Shown here: positions 24,601-30,702 of the stretch, piece after piece
How positions within the stretch are numbered: the stretch's first letter is position 1
How the letters are laid out: every line of letters starts with the position of its first letter
From: Cryptomeria japonica
Taxonomy: Eukaryota; Streptophyta; Pinopsida; Cupressales; Cupressaceae
Assembly: GCF_030272615.1 (NCBI RefSeq)
Contig: NC_081413.1
Span: forward strand, 144,250,476-144,314,475
Direction: 5' to 3'
DNA length: 64,000 nucleotides
Translations under genes and position numbers: made by a program
The notes under the pieces: model-generated
What the model was told of the DNA's origin: nothing
The model's input: only the letters and a program-made list of their open reading frames with translations
The model's database searches: none

Positions 24601-27600
24601 AAAATTAAAACTAACAATCTCACAAAAGCTGAAGGGATAGTGATTGGGCTTTAACTAGGAGTTTAAACTCAAGTTTGCAATCTCATTATGAAAGGGCATT
24701 CAAAACCTATTACTAATGGTTTGAAAGGCAGATATATTACTCATTGGAGACCCTAAAATTTTCTCTCGAAGGCTAAGTTTCTTCTTCAATGTTTGAAAGC
24801 CTTTTGTCTTTTATGATCAAGAAAGGAAGAAAACAATGCCTGTAATTGATTGGCTAAACTTAATCCTAAGGAAGGTTTCCATTCCTTTATCTCTAGACAG
24901 AAGTAATATCATTAAGGAATCAGCTTTCAGTGATTTTAATAAAATCACTAACATTATTGGAAAGGAGGCTTCTTGTCCCTTTTAGCTCCTTTACTTTGGT
25001 TTCTAAAATTTCAATTCTAGATTTTCATTGAATCTGAGCTATATTTCCATTTCATCCCCACCTATTCTCATGCCTTTTGCCCTTAGCAAAATGTGGCTCT
25101 TTCTATTTATGCCCCTCCTTCCCTTTTTTCTCTACCCTTGCATGGCATTTTCATCCTTATCCTTCTTGTTAGTGGGTTTCTCTTTCACTTGGTCTGTGCC
25201 TTTCTATGATGGGAGCTTTGAATGCCTTTTCCATCTTATCAATAGTGTTTTTGGCAGTCTCTATTAATCTTCTCCCTGCAGCACTAGTTATATATTTGTG
25301 TGATGCGCACTAAGGGTGGATATCCTCATGTTTTCCTATCTTTTATTCACCACAACAAGACTCATACCTTGTTTCCATGGCTTCCTTTTGTATGGCTCAT
25401 GGGTTTATTCTTTTGTTTCTCTAGACAACTCTCAATAAGGTTAGCAAAGACCTTTGGAGGATCTTCAACCATTTGGCACCCCCTTTTCTACTTATTTTGC
25501 TCGCTCAAGCTATGTTTTTTCTCTCCCACACTTTTCTTGCAATCTTTGATGATCTTCATGAGATGTCACATAACACCAATGTGTGGTAGCTATGAAGGCT
25601 TCTCCCTCATCCATTTTGCTGATCACTATATCTTGGGCCAATGCACTATCTCCAAGCTCTACTTAGTGTCATAACCTCACTACTAATGGTGGATGCACTA
25701 TCACCAAGTGCCATGAACAGCCTTCTCTCTCTCTTCATTTGGTTGATGATGATCATGAACCCTCATGACAATCTAGTTCGAAAGCAAAATGCAAAATACT
25801 TTTCTCAAATCCTTCAAGAAGTAAACATCCTCATGCTTCCAAGGAACCGATCATGGTCTCAACAGAAGCTCACACTAATGTTTCTCAGCTGGCCTGCACA
25901 ACATGGTGATAAATTTCTTCTAAGAAACCAGCAATGAAAGAATAAGCTTTCAAGAACTATATTCATCAATCTAGGACCTCTGGGGCAATAATAACAGTCA
26001 CCTTTTTCAAACTCTAATGGATGCAAACTGCAAGACGCTTGCACTAATGTCTCTCGGCTGGCCTACACAACATGGGGATAAATTTCTCCCAAGAATCTAC
26101 CATTGAATGAGTTTTCAAGAACTAAATTCATCAATCTAGGACCTCTTGGAAAATAATAACAGCCACCTTGTAATGTTCCCTACTAGGCTGAGACATGTTT
26201 TAACCATAATCAATCTATTTCAATGTACTTATGACTCAAACTAAATATATTAGTTGACATTTCCACCTTAACATGAATCCAATCAGCAATATTCCATAAT
26301 TCAATCAATTAATTTATTAATAAGTAATTTGTTCATCCCTTATATATCCATAATAAGTTTATAGATCCAAGCCCTTACCTATCTTGGGACCATGCCCTCA
26401 AGGTTTATGGGTCGCTGATCCCTACTGTGTCTTGGGACTCATCCTATTAATTGGATTTAGACCGCCCCTCTTTGGAAAATCTCAATTCTCAACTTCTTGA
26501 ATACTGACAGCAGTAGCGAGGATCATATACAAGCATATTCTTCTTACTGTTTATTATCTTATGAGCTCTTTCTGATTTACAATCTAATATTTTTTTCTTG
26601 TCTGATTAAAGCCCTATATATATATAATGGGTCGCTGATCCCAACCGTGTCTTGGGACTCATCCTATTAATTGGATTTAGACCGCCCCTCTTTGGAAAAT
26701 CTCAATTCCCAACTTTTTGAATACTGACAGCAGTAGCGAGGATTATATACAAACATATTCTTCTTACTGTTTATTATCTTATGAGCTCTTTCTGATTTAC
26801 AATCTAATATTTTTTTCTTGTCTGATTAAAGCCCTGTATATATATATATATTATGGGTTGCTGATCCCTACCGTGTCTTGGGACCCTACAACTCATTTCA
26901 CTGGTGGTCATGAAAAAACTCTTTTTTTTATTATAAAAAGAATACTCTAAACATGTTGTGAACATTGTATGCTTTATGAGGTTTTTCAAAACTCTATGCT
27001 AGGAAAGATTATTACATGCCATCAAGAATATATTAATATGGTTTCAAACCAAAGACAACTATCTCACAAACAATTTTGGTCATACCTGACAAAGAGGCAT
27101 GAGAATGCCTTTGAAGAAGGCTGGTGGCTTGTACAATGATTTTTTCAAGGCTTGGTACAATGCAAAATGAAGTCGTTTAGTTTTATTAATGTCTTCCCTG
27201 ACACGTGGAAGTAAGACAAGGTTACAGAACCGCTGGGCCATCTTTGCATTTAGATTTGACACAAAAATTCGGGTTGCTTGGTACACTGCATTTGCTGACC
27301 ATTTCTCCGGCTCTGTGATATATAGTACCTCCTCCCAAAGGGAGAGTGATGGTACAACCTTGAATGCCTTTGGAATCTTACCAGTAGTGTAGCGGCTCAG
27401 CAATTTACCCACTCTGTCAGATTATAAAAAATTATATATATCATTGTTGATCAAATAGTAATTGAATAAAGGAACAAGATACATGTGGAAAATTTCATGT
27501 CTAAAGAGATAATGTCCAAAGAACACAAACATGTTATACTTTGGTCAGAGGCAAAAGGAAGAGTACCCTTTATAGACATCAATGATTCTATTATCCAGAG

Positions 27601-27618
27601 GTGGAATTGGCCGTTCTT
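543..27618 (-). CDS. BYSL: Bystin (BYSL/Enp1-like) 40S ribosome biogenesis factor, five exons, partial gene
   Basis: Bystin (yeast Enp1) is a nuclear factor that binds pre-40S particles and is needed for 18S rRNA maturation. Five minus-strand exons (27618-27567, 27413-27086, 11959-11880, 11750-11703, 689-543) read through in phase without a stop, giving about 218 codons. Segments I recognise from the family include [61 protein letters not shown] and [12 protein letters not shown], then [10 protein letters not shown] near the end. Plant and animal bystins are about 440 residues, so this is roughly the middle to C-terminal half. All four introns are GT-AG; two are short (153 and 129 bp) and two are 15.1 and 11.0 kb because of transposons. 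Open frame and intact splice sites suggest a working gene. The N-terminal acidic region and the last exon were not seen; a pseudogene cannot be fully excluded. Confidence 0.93.
690..1319. repeat. Intron sequence with a diverged tandem duplication
   Basis: Unique-looking intron DNA between the bystin exon and Copia-1. A segment at about 800-1010 recurs, diverged, at about 1050-1290. Both share a run like AGCATTTA...ATGTCTT, then CATACAGCC or CATATAGCC, a 'CTCAA' block, and 'AATTTCATCAAAA' or 'AATTCATCAAAA'. Small frames here (for example 986-1237) look accidental. Confidence 0.5.
1320..2021 (-). repeat. Copia-1 3' LTR
   Basis: 702 bp, matching 6136-6837. Read on the minus strand it begins TGTTAATGCATTAG and ends CAATACTTTTACA. 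It holds an inverted repeat of about 33-bp arms at 1505-1573 (CACGATCAAG... against ...CTTGGTCGTG) and three tandem copies of a unit containing GATAATGAATCGGTATC (1625-1745). Confidence 0.95.
2022..2573 (-). promoter_or_regulatory. Copia-1 polypurine tract and 3' untranslated region
   Basis: Immediately inside the 3' LTR the minus strand reads AGCTAAGAGGGAG, the expected plus-strand primer for reverse transcription. The rest, up to the end of pol, is non-coding and carries short imperfect repeats built on ATATCACC..CACATGATAT and similar half-palindromes. Confidence 0.8.
2574..5818 (-). pseudogene. Copia-1 protease-integrase-RT-RNase H (pol)
   Basis: The minus-strand polyprotein reads from a CCHC zinc knuckle ([14 protein letters not shown], about 5770-5815) through protease (5636-5580), the GAG-pre-integrase HHCC region (to about 5110), and integrase with DNGGEYTS and [10 protein letters not shown] (5036-4300). 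RT follows with [13 protein letters not shown] and [11 protein letters not shown] (4100-3390), then RNase H with STEAEYIA and DNQSC (to 2574). Only a handful of stops interrupt it, for example near 5146, 3389 and 2849. The protease site reads DRG instead of DSG/DTG. Ancestrally it would copy the element RNA and integrate the cDNA; it is not functional as read. Confidence 0.93.
5819..6044 (-). pseudogene. Copia-1 gag remnant
   Basis: The start [20 protein letters not shown] at 6044 is typical of copia gag, but after about 40 residues the frame breaks. The sequence then runs almost directly to the zinc-knuckle region, so the central capsid part (about 180-200 residues in relatives such as Copia-3) is missing. 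This looks like an internal deletion. Confidence 0.75.
6123..6135 (-). promoter_or_regulatory. Copia-1 primer binding site (tRNA-iMet)
   Basis: The minus strand reads TGGTATCAGAGCC directly after the 5' LTR, complementary to the 3' end of initiator methionine tRNA. Confidence 0.93.
6136..6837 (-). repeat. Copia-1 5' LTR
   Basis: 702-bp partner of 1320-2021, with the same hairpin (6321-6390) and the same GATAATGAATC repeats. The 5-bp flank 6838-6842 is ATATG, the target duplication. Confidence 0.95.
6843..7272. other. Bystin intron segment between Copia-1 and Copia-2
   Basis: About 430 bp of non-repetitive AT-rich intron. Small frames at 7073-7258 and 7122-7322 are not supported; the second runs into the Copia-2 LTR. 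Confidence 0.5.
7273..7634 (-). repeat. Copia-2 3' LTR
   Basis: Read on + it runs TGTTGATTTTCCC...ACATTAACA and matches 11029-11379. It contains a TATA-like run TATACTATATATATTC near 7378 and a short palindrome CATGTCC..GGACATG (7408-7427). The middle is an AT-only repeat of TAATAATATAA units. Confidence 0.93.
7635..7760 (-). promoter_or_regulatory. Copia-2 polypurine tract, tandemly duplicated
   Basis: On the minus strand CCCTAGCTAAGAGGGAG followed by TGTTAAT occurs twice, next to the LTR (about 7635-7651) and again at about 7739-7755. A third, looser copy (CTAAGACTAAGAGGGAG then TGTTAAAT) lies at about 8640-8660. The one touching the LTR should be the active plus-strand primer. Confidence 0.7.
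7955..8300. repeat. 41-bp minisatellite, about 8 copies
   Basis: A unit containing GTGGATTGCCTCAGTCGGCG recurs with GCCTC-type landmarks at 7965, 8006, 8047, 8088, 8129, 8170, 8211 and 8252, exactly 41 bp apart. From the third copy on, units alternate between CCATGAGC and CCACAAGC types, so there is an 82-bp higher-order unit. The overlapping reading frames are by-products of the repeat. Confidence 0.95.
8400..8487. repeat. Large inverted repeat (about 43-bp arms)
   Basis: The left arm starts GGATCGTGCCTCCACAGGGG and its complement ends GGAGCCACGATCC. The arms meet at ATGTGGAACCA / TGGTTCCACAT with a loop of about 2 nt and match at about 38 of 43 positions. It could fold into a long hairpin in RNA or extrude as a cruciform. 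Confidence 0.9.
8721..8880. repeat. 51-bp tandem repeat, three copies
   Basis: CTAAGGATATACTCACTTTG recurs about every 51 bp (TAAGG at 8741, 8792 and 8843), each copy followed by ATATCC(C/A)TGTT. It lies in the 3' untranslated part of Copia-2. Confidence 0.85.
9126..10250 (-). pseudogene. Copia-2 reverse transcriptase / RNase H remnant
   Basis: A single minus-strand frame from [18 protein letters not shown] (about 10215) through [22 protein letters not shown] and [11 protein letters not shown] to RNase H motifs [16 protein letters not shown] and ADILTKPL. Two in-frame stops lie near 9530 and 9465. Upstream of about 10250 the frame is lost, so the RT palm start and integrase are missing. Confidence 0.93.
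10251..11016 (-). other. Copia-2 non-coding leader
   Basis: Sequence between the primer site and the RT remnant. A short minus-strand frame at about 10310-10390 reads [19 protein letters not shown], a possible coiled-coil fragment of the lost gag/integrase linker or of captured DNA. Nothing else is recognised. Confidence 0.45.
11017..11028 (-). promoter_or_regulatory. Copia-2 primer binding site (tRNA-iMet type)
   Basis: The minus strand reads TGGTATCAGACC directly after the LTR; it matches the initiator-tRNA site at 11 of 12 positions. Confidence 0.85.
11029..11379 (-). repeat. Copia-2 5' LTR
   Basis: 351-bp partner of 7273-7634, nearly identical and including the AT-only block. Flank 11380-11384 TTATC is the target duplication. 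Confidence 0.93.
11703..11750 (-). CDS. BYSL: Bystin exon (48 bp)
   Basis: Acceptor ATATTGCAG|T and donor AACAG|GTAAAC. Read in phase from the 11880-11959 exon it gives [16 protein letters not shown], matching the bystin segment before [10 protein letters not shown]. It is too short to show as an independent frame; phase on both sides supports it. Confidence 0.93.
11880..11959 (-). CDS. BYSL: Bystin exon (80 bp)
   Basis: Acceptor AATTTTCAG|TCA and donor TTCTAG|GTGAAT. It encodes [19 protein letters not shown] and then SIPSLHS, a strongly conserved bystin block. It follows directly on the codon ending the 27086-27413 exon although 15.1 kb separate them. Confidence 0.95.
12190..12661 (+). repeat. 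Probable LTR fragment with TATA box
   Basis: A T-rich segment has a good TATA box (CTATATAAGG, 12371-12380) followed by a leader-like sequence with GGAGTGGGGAAAGG, and then repeats of AAATCATGATGGGTTTTT. It resembles the U3-R part of an LTR but I found no partner, so boundaries and family are uncertain. Confidence 0.45.
12662..12756 (-). pseudogene. Gypsy gag fragment
   Basis: On the minus strand it reads [13 protein letters not shown]...[11 protein letters not shown]. This is close to the Gypsy-4 gag at about 50830-50930, which has [13 protein letters not shown] and AAHEWWHNG. It ends exactly where the Z LTR begins, so Z probably inserted into an older gypsy element. Confidence 0.85.
13184..14286 (-). 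mobile_element. Small nested element with coiled-coil gag-like ORF
   Basis: A GC-rich 1.1-kb insertion inside the Z LTR. The last 32 bp of its left LTR-like segment (13412-13443, TGTTATTCC...CCGCCAACA) recur at 14255-14286. AGAAC flanks both sides (13179-13183 and 14287-14291) as a likely target duplication. In minus orientation this fits a 5' LTR cut to its first 32 bp, part of an ORF, a G-rich purine tract (AAAAGGGGGGGA type, 13444-13465) and a 260-bp 3' LTR. The left LTR end reads AGTTT rather than TG, so one boundary is slightly uncertain. Confidence 0.7.
13533..14254 (-). pseudogene. Coiled-coil, gag-like protein of unknown family
   Basis: The minus-strand frame reads through a leading segment, then [18 protein letters not shown] and [18 protein letters not shown], then a long alanine/glutamate/arginine-rich coiled coil ([24 protein letters not shown]). 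It ends after a frameshift near 13610 in a Ser/Thr/Pro tail closing SQPPP. Two in-frame TAG stops (near 14183 and 13852) sit where CAG would fit, as expected from C-to-T decay. Its GC content is far above its neighbours. No zinc knuckle, protease or RT is present. I do not recognise the family; a capsid-like role is inference. Confidence 0.6.
14942..18193 (-). pseudogene. Decayed 1,084-codon ORF, homologue of the ORF at 61961
   Basis: One net reading frame runs from ATG at 18193 to a stop at 14942, broken by scattered stops (for example after the first 12 codons and near 17950). It is collinear with the intact ORF at 61961-64000: ISDTNLGTF matches VGDTNLGNF, the [19 protein letters not shown] block (17638-17560) matches MLNR..APHAFYFEKWMFYFI, and [13 protein letters not shown] matches [13 protein letters not shown]. 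An FRHKF-type block falls at residue about 434 in both. The C-terminal third (after about residue 680) includes [19 protein letters not shown] and ends [10 protein letters not shown]. Function unknown; position next to an LTR suggests a structural (gag-like) protein. Confidence 0.8.
18194..19250 (-). other. Upstream region of element Z
   Basis: Non-coding on the minus strand ahead of the Z ORF. A TATA-like TCTATTTAAACG lies at about 18421-18432. A 130-codon minus frame at 18856-19248 has no family resemblance. No primer binding site was recognised. Confidence 0.4.
19260..19921 (+). repeat. LTR fragment with conserved terminal hairpin
   Basis: It ends GGGGGTATGACA at 19921. About 55-75 bp before that it has AAAATCATGAAGTC...GACGATTTT, the same hairpin seen near the ends of the solo LTRs at 44470-46643 and 53861-55919. 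The 5' end is not recognised, so this is a truncated member of that family. Confidence 0.6.
19970..20992 (+). repeat. Copia-4 5' LTR
   Basis: It starts TGTTGAAATAATAGCTAG and ends CTAAAATTAACA, followed at once by a primer site. It is diverged but related to the Copia-3 LTR: both share TAGCTAG.T.GGATC near the start, TTTTGGCGCCAA, GGGTTTTTCACCTCCAAGAG and TTTGATCCTAAA near the end. About eight AGCGA(A/C) motifs lie in the second half. No 3' partner was found, so the element is truncated. Confidence 0.8.
20993..21004 (+). promoter_or_regulatory. Copia-4 primer binding site (tRNA-iMet)
   Basis: TGGTATCAGAGC lies directly after the LTR end AACA. Confidence 0.92.
21005..22982 (+). other. Copia-4 leader and non-coding remainder
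   Basis: Just after the primer site a gag-like scrap may be present (about 21100-21140, [11 protein letters not shown], broken frame). Beyond it no coding sequence can be recognised over 1.8 kb. The segment ends TTGGGGGCATGACA (22982), an LTR-type end like those at 19921 and 46643, so a further LTR fragment probably occupies its last 400-800 bp. Confidence 0.45.
22983..24435. other. Intergenic/intronic sequence, no gene recognised
   Basis: Part of the large bystin intron. 23540-23860 is low-complexity, rich in ATGCATATATA-type runs; reading frames there are accidental. 23165-23460 has a GC-richer block resembling repeat leader DNA but no diagnostic ends. Confidence 0.4.
24440..24800 (+). pseudogene. 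LINE-type RNase H domain remnant
   Basis: The + frame reads PPIGL, stop, [14 protein letters not shown], then [27 protein letters not shown] and a decayed [16 protein letters not shown]. Order and spacing fit the RNase H domain at the C terminus of plant non-LTR retrotransposons: the first catalytic Asp in NFD, the Glu in KAEG, then a decayed third site (GHS where GDS is usual). Stops at 24486 and 24652 show it is dead. No poly(A) end or RT was found. Confidence 0.7.
24801..25865. other. No gene recognised
   Basis: Frames at 25028-25267 and 25300-25674 (+) are rich in Phe, Leu and Ser, as expected from the complement of lysine/glutamate-rich or AT-rich sequence. On the minus strand the same stretch gives broken pieces such as [19 protein letters not shown], which I cannot assign. 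Confidence 0.4.
25866..26168. repeat. Tandem duplication, period about 167 bp
   Basis: CACTAATGTTTCTCAGCTGG...AATAATAACAGTCACC (from about 25872) recurs as CACTAATGTCTCTCGGCTGG...AATAATAACAGCCACC (from about 26042). The two copies are about 85-90% alike. Confidence 0.8.
26169..26900 (+). repeat. LTR fragment of the TGTAATGTCCC family with internal duplication
   Basis: It starts TGTAATGTTCCCTACTAGG, like 38860 and 46021. A unit of about 220 bp beginning GGGTCGCTGATCCC occurs at 26409 and 26629 and starts again at 26855; units end in a short TA microsatellite. No internal element region or matching end was found. Confidence 0.65.
27086..27413 (-). CDS. BYSL: Bystin exon (328 bp, largest)
   Basis: Acceptor ATCTGACAG|A and donor TGTCAG|GTATGA. 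Codons run from the split glycine (GG|A) through [69 protein letters not shown] and [12 protein letters not shown]. This is the most conserved core of bystin. The alternative acceptor two bases on would give an immediate stop, which fixes the splice site. Confidence 0.97.
27567..27618 (-). CDS. BYSL: Bystin exon (52 bp, most 5' found)
   Basis: Acceptor CCATTCAG|AA and donor ATAAAGG|GTACTC. It encodes [17 protein letters not shown], the family segment just before VGKLLSRY. Its upstream partner (acidic N terminus) was not seen between here and 64000. Confidence 0.9.
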
Positions 27619-28378
27619 CTGAATGGTAGCAACAACAAAAAAATCAATAAATAAGTAACAGAAAGTCTTCCTACACCCTAATCAACATTTATTACAGTAA
27701 GCAAGAATGCAAAGGTTGAATGTTAAGCAACCCTATTTATTCAAATGCAAATTCAAAGATTATTTTCAAGCATGGTCATAATATAGCCACATTTCTTATT
27801 ATTTTCAAATAAAAACACTTTTGAACTACAAATGCGTATCGCATAATAAAATATCCAACTTACAAAATATCTCCAAGAATTAGAAAATACAATCAACACC
27901 AACCATTATTTTCAAAAGCCTCAACCTTTTCTATTCTCAAAATTGAATTCGCCTTCTATTTGCACCTCTAACGCCCATTTTTTTCTGTCTGTGAAACTTT
28001 TTGAATGCCCCCTATCTGATGATAGAATCTTGACCATACAAGCCCTGTTTGAACTTCCCACTAATTTCAGTCATTTTCTCTGACCCCATAAATCTTATAG
28101 CTCCTATGCTAAGTTATATTTTTCAAAAAAAAATTAGTTCAATAATTGCTTTGGAACTTGAGTAAATAATTTTCTATGCTATTTTATAATAATTTTCTAT
28201 AAGTGTCCCAAAAGCATTGCTGAAAACTTTAGCAATTCTAAATTTCATAAACCTCAGTTCTTAAAAACTAATAAATATAACTATGTATTCAAACTACTAA
28301 AAGCTAAATCAGCTCACCACCTGAGAAAGTTTCTTTTATTGTATTTGATGATTTGCCAGATAAGTTAAACAAAATAAG
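27619..28378. other. Bystin intron, no other feature
   Basis: AT-rich with T/A runs. I searched the minus strand for the preceding bystin exon (family motif of the LADIIIxKIKEKD type) and did not find it. Confidence 0.4.
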
Positions 28379-28748
28379 ATCTCAGGTCAGGATACCATCA
28401 AATCAAAATCAGGGATGAGAATGTTCCAAAATTGCCTTCAAAACACATAAAGGTCCTTATAGATTTTTGGTTATGCCCTTCGTCTGATCTGACCAATGCT
28501 CATACATTTCAAACGCTTAAGAATTCTATATTGAATCCATTTTTGTATACATTTGCAACTTTGAATTGATGTTCTTTGATGATATGCTCATCTACAACAA
28601 AATGTGGAAAGATGATCTCATCATGTTGATCAACTTCTACAACTTCCCAACTAGCATCAACTTCACATTAATCCTTCCAAGTATGCTTTATGAGTTCAAG
28701 AAGTCAAGTACCTTGGTCACATTCTCTTGCATTAAGAAGGGGAGATGG
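28379..28748 (+). pseudogene. Ancient gypsy RT remnant, left part
   Basis: The + strand reads [32 protein letters not shown], a frameshift, TNAHTFQTL, and then FFDDMLIYNKMWKDDL, the gypsy RT palm with its F(F/L)DD active site. Many frameshifts mark it as old. It is cut by Gypsy-3 at 28749 and resumes at 37095. Confidence 0.85.
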
Positions 28749-30682
28749 TGTAATAGGCTGCCCTTTTAGCTATGTTTCCCTTGTCACGCTTGCTGAAGAT
28801 ATTTCATCAAACAGTTGGCAGACTGTCATTAAAAGACTGATTTTTTCCCTTCTTGTAATATGAATGTGGTTTAGTTGTTCCCTGTTGCGTTTGAGGTTTT
28901 CTTCTTGAAGTATTCATGACATTTCAAGATGCACACATATAGCAGCAAATACACATAACTAATTTCAATGCAATGGCACATGTCTATTCTAGAACATTAA
29001 TATTAAATTTGTTTCCAACTATCACAAACTGAACAACACAACTCCAAATGAGTATTCAATAGTCCACTTACAAAATTCAATTAAAACCTGTCATGATACC
29101 ACTGTGATGGGAAATTCTGAAGTTTAAGGTTATGTGAACCTGTACATTCGCTGGAGACTCAACCAGTCAGCTCTATACCCCATCATGTCCCAGCTTCACA
29201 CTAACTGCCCAACTATCACTTCACCTGAGATCCTAACACCACTGCTTGTAGCTGCAAACCACACCACATGACACAAAAATGGGCAATTAACTCAGTCAAG
29301 TCATTTTCTGTCTGTAGTTAGCAGCAGCTTATCCACAATAGACCTGTGTTTTTGCTTATTGGCAGACCACACCTCCATTTCAGCTCTCTGCTGGACCATG
29401 CACTAGTACCACTCATTCCTGCGCTGTGTAGAATGACCAAACTCACAAGGAAGCTGCGATTATTCACTGCAACTACCTCCACTAAGGCTGCAATATGCTA
29501 CACTAAACACAATATGAGCAACGTGCATCATATCCAGTGTTGAAAATGAATAAAATACCTGCTATGAACTTCGATTTCTTCTCAGCTGGGACTCTCAGAA
29601 ATTCTGAAAATGCAATGCCCTTCTATCCATCCAAAACCAATTTGATTTTTAAAAAATAACTCCCCAAACCTGGTCTTTCACAGGCAAGAGAAGCGCCACA
29701 CGTGAGGGATTTCATCCCCAAATGCCAAGACTCCTGAAAATTCTCCAGAAATCACCAATTTCAAAATATCACCATTTCCAAGATAACTCCTTCAGCATTA
29801 AATGCTCTTATTTATGACTTCCTTTGGGCACACTTTCCAAGACACCACAAATGTGGGATAAACTACGTTACCCGGGGACGCATCCCCGGATTTTTTTCCA
29901 AGCGTCCCCATCCCGGGGACAGGTGACTCCTAGGGGACGTCCCCATAAATTCTGCATATAGACAGTGAATTTTGACAATGAATTCTATAAGCAATTTGAC
30001 TTTGACTCTCAATTTAACACAAATTTGCCATAAGAACTCTGCTAGTTCTTATATGTTAAGGTTCTATAATGTATATGTGCATGTTTTATCCATGTTTCGT
30101 ATGAATATTTTAATTTTCCCTATTTTTATATAGCCATCCCCTAGCCGCCCCCAAAATTGGCAAAAAAAATCACCATCCCGGAAATGCATACCCCCATCCC
30201 CTATCGTCCCCGTCCCAGAAACTTAGGGTAACATAGGGGATAAATGAATGATATAATAAAATATTATTATCCCCTTATGTTCCACAAAGAAAGGGTACTT
30301 TTAATTTTTCCCCTTTAACATTAGCCTCAACATTAAATAAATCACTAAAGTTAAATATTTAAATTTAACTTTAGGAACTTTCGATTTTTTGCCCAATTAA
30401 TTAATGGCCCATTAAATTTGCAATCCAAGTGAAGAATTAAATGCAACAAACTAGTGACAACCAAAATTGCTTCAAAAAATACCAATCACTGAGCCATAAC
30501 TAACTTACTATAAATAGTAAGTATCTGGAAACCCCGTCAAAACACCTCCGATTGGCCTGAAACTGAAATTGCTTAGGCCAAGTCCTTCACCGATCCTTGT
30601 AAAGTCTTGGTTAGCCCTCGGGACCAATGCAAGATGGGCTAACGACATATCATCTCATAACTGCTAAAAAGGGGACATTATA
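28749..30682 (-). repeat. Gypsy-3 3' LTR (carries a MITE)
   Basis: Starts TGTAATAGGCTGCC and ends GGGGACATTATA (partner ends ACATTACA). It aligns with 35531-37094 except for the insertion at 29863-30236 and one copied TSD. Confidence 0.95.
29863..30236. mobile_element. hAT-like MITE, 374 bp
   Basis: Present in one Gypsy-3 LTR and absent from the other, so its borders are exact. It is flanked by the 8-bp duplication GGGATAAA (29855-29862 and 30237-30244). Terminal inverted repeats are CTACGTTACCC and, from the other end, CTATGTTACCC (10 of 11). The interior has GGGGACG/CCCCG runs and no ORF. An 8-bp TSD with short TIRs is the hAT superfamily signature; it needs a transposase in trans. Confidence 0.9.
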
Positions 30683-30702
30683 GTCCGCCCCCCTTGAAAT
30701 TG
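30683..30702 (-). promoter_or_regulatory. Gypsy-3 polypurine tract
   Basis: The minus strand reads CAAGGGGGGCGGAC immediately before the 3' LTR. Confidence 0.85.

Noticed and set aside
25028-25674. Hydrophobic plus-strand ORFs resembling membrane proteins
   Set aside because: The Phe/Leu-rich composition is what the complement of A-rich sequence gives; no start signal, conserved motif or supporting neighbour.
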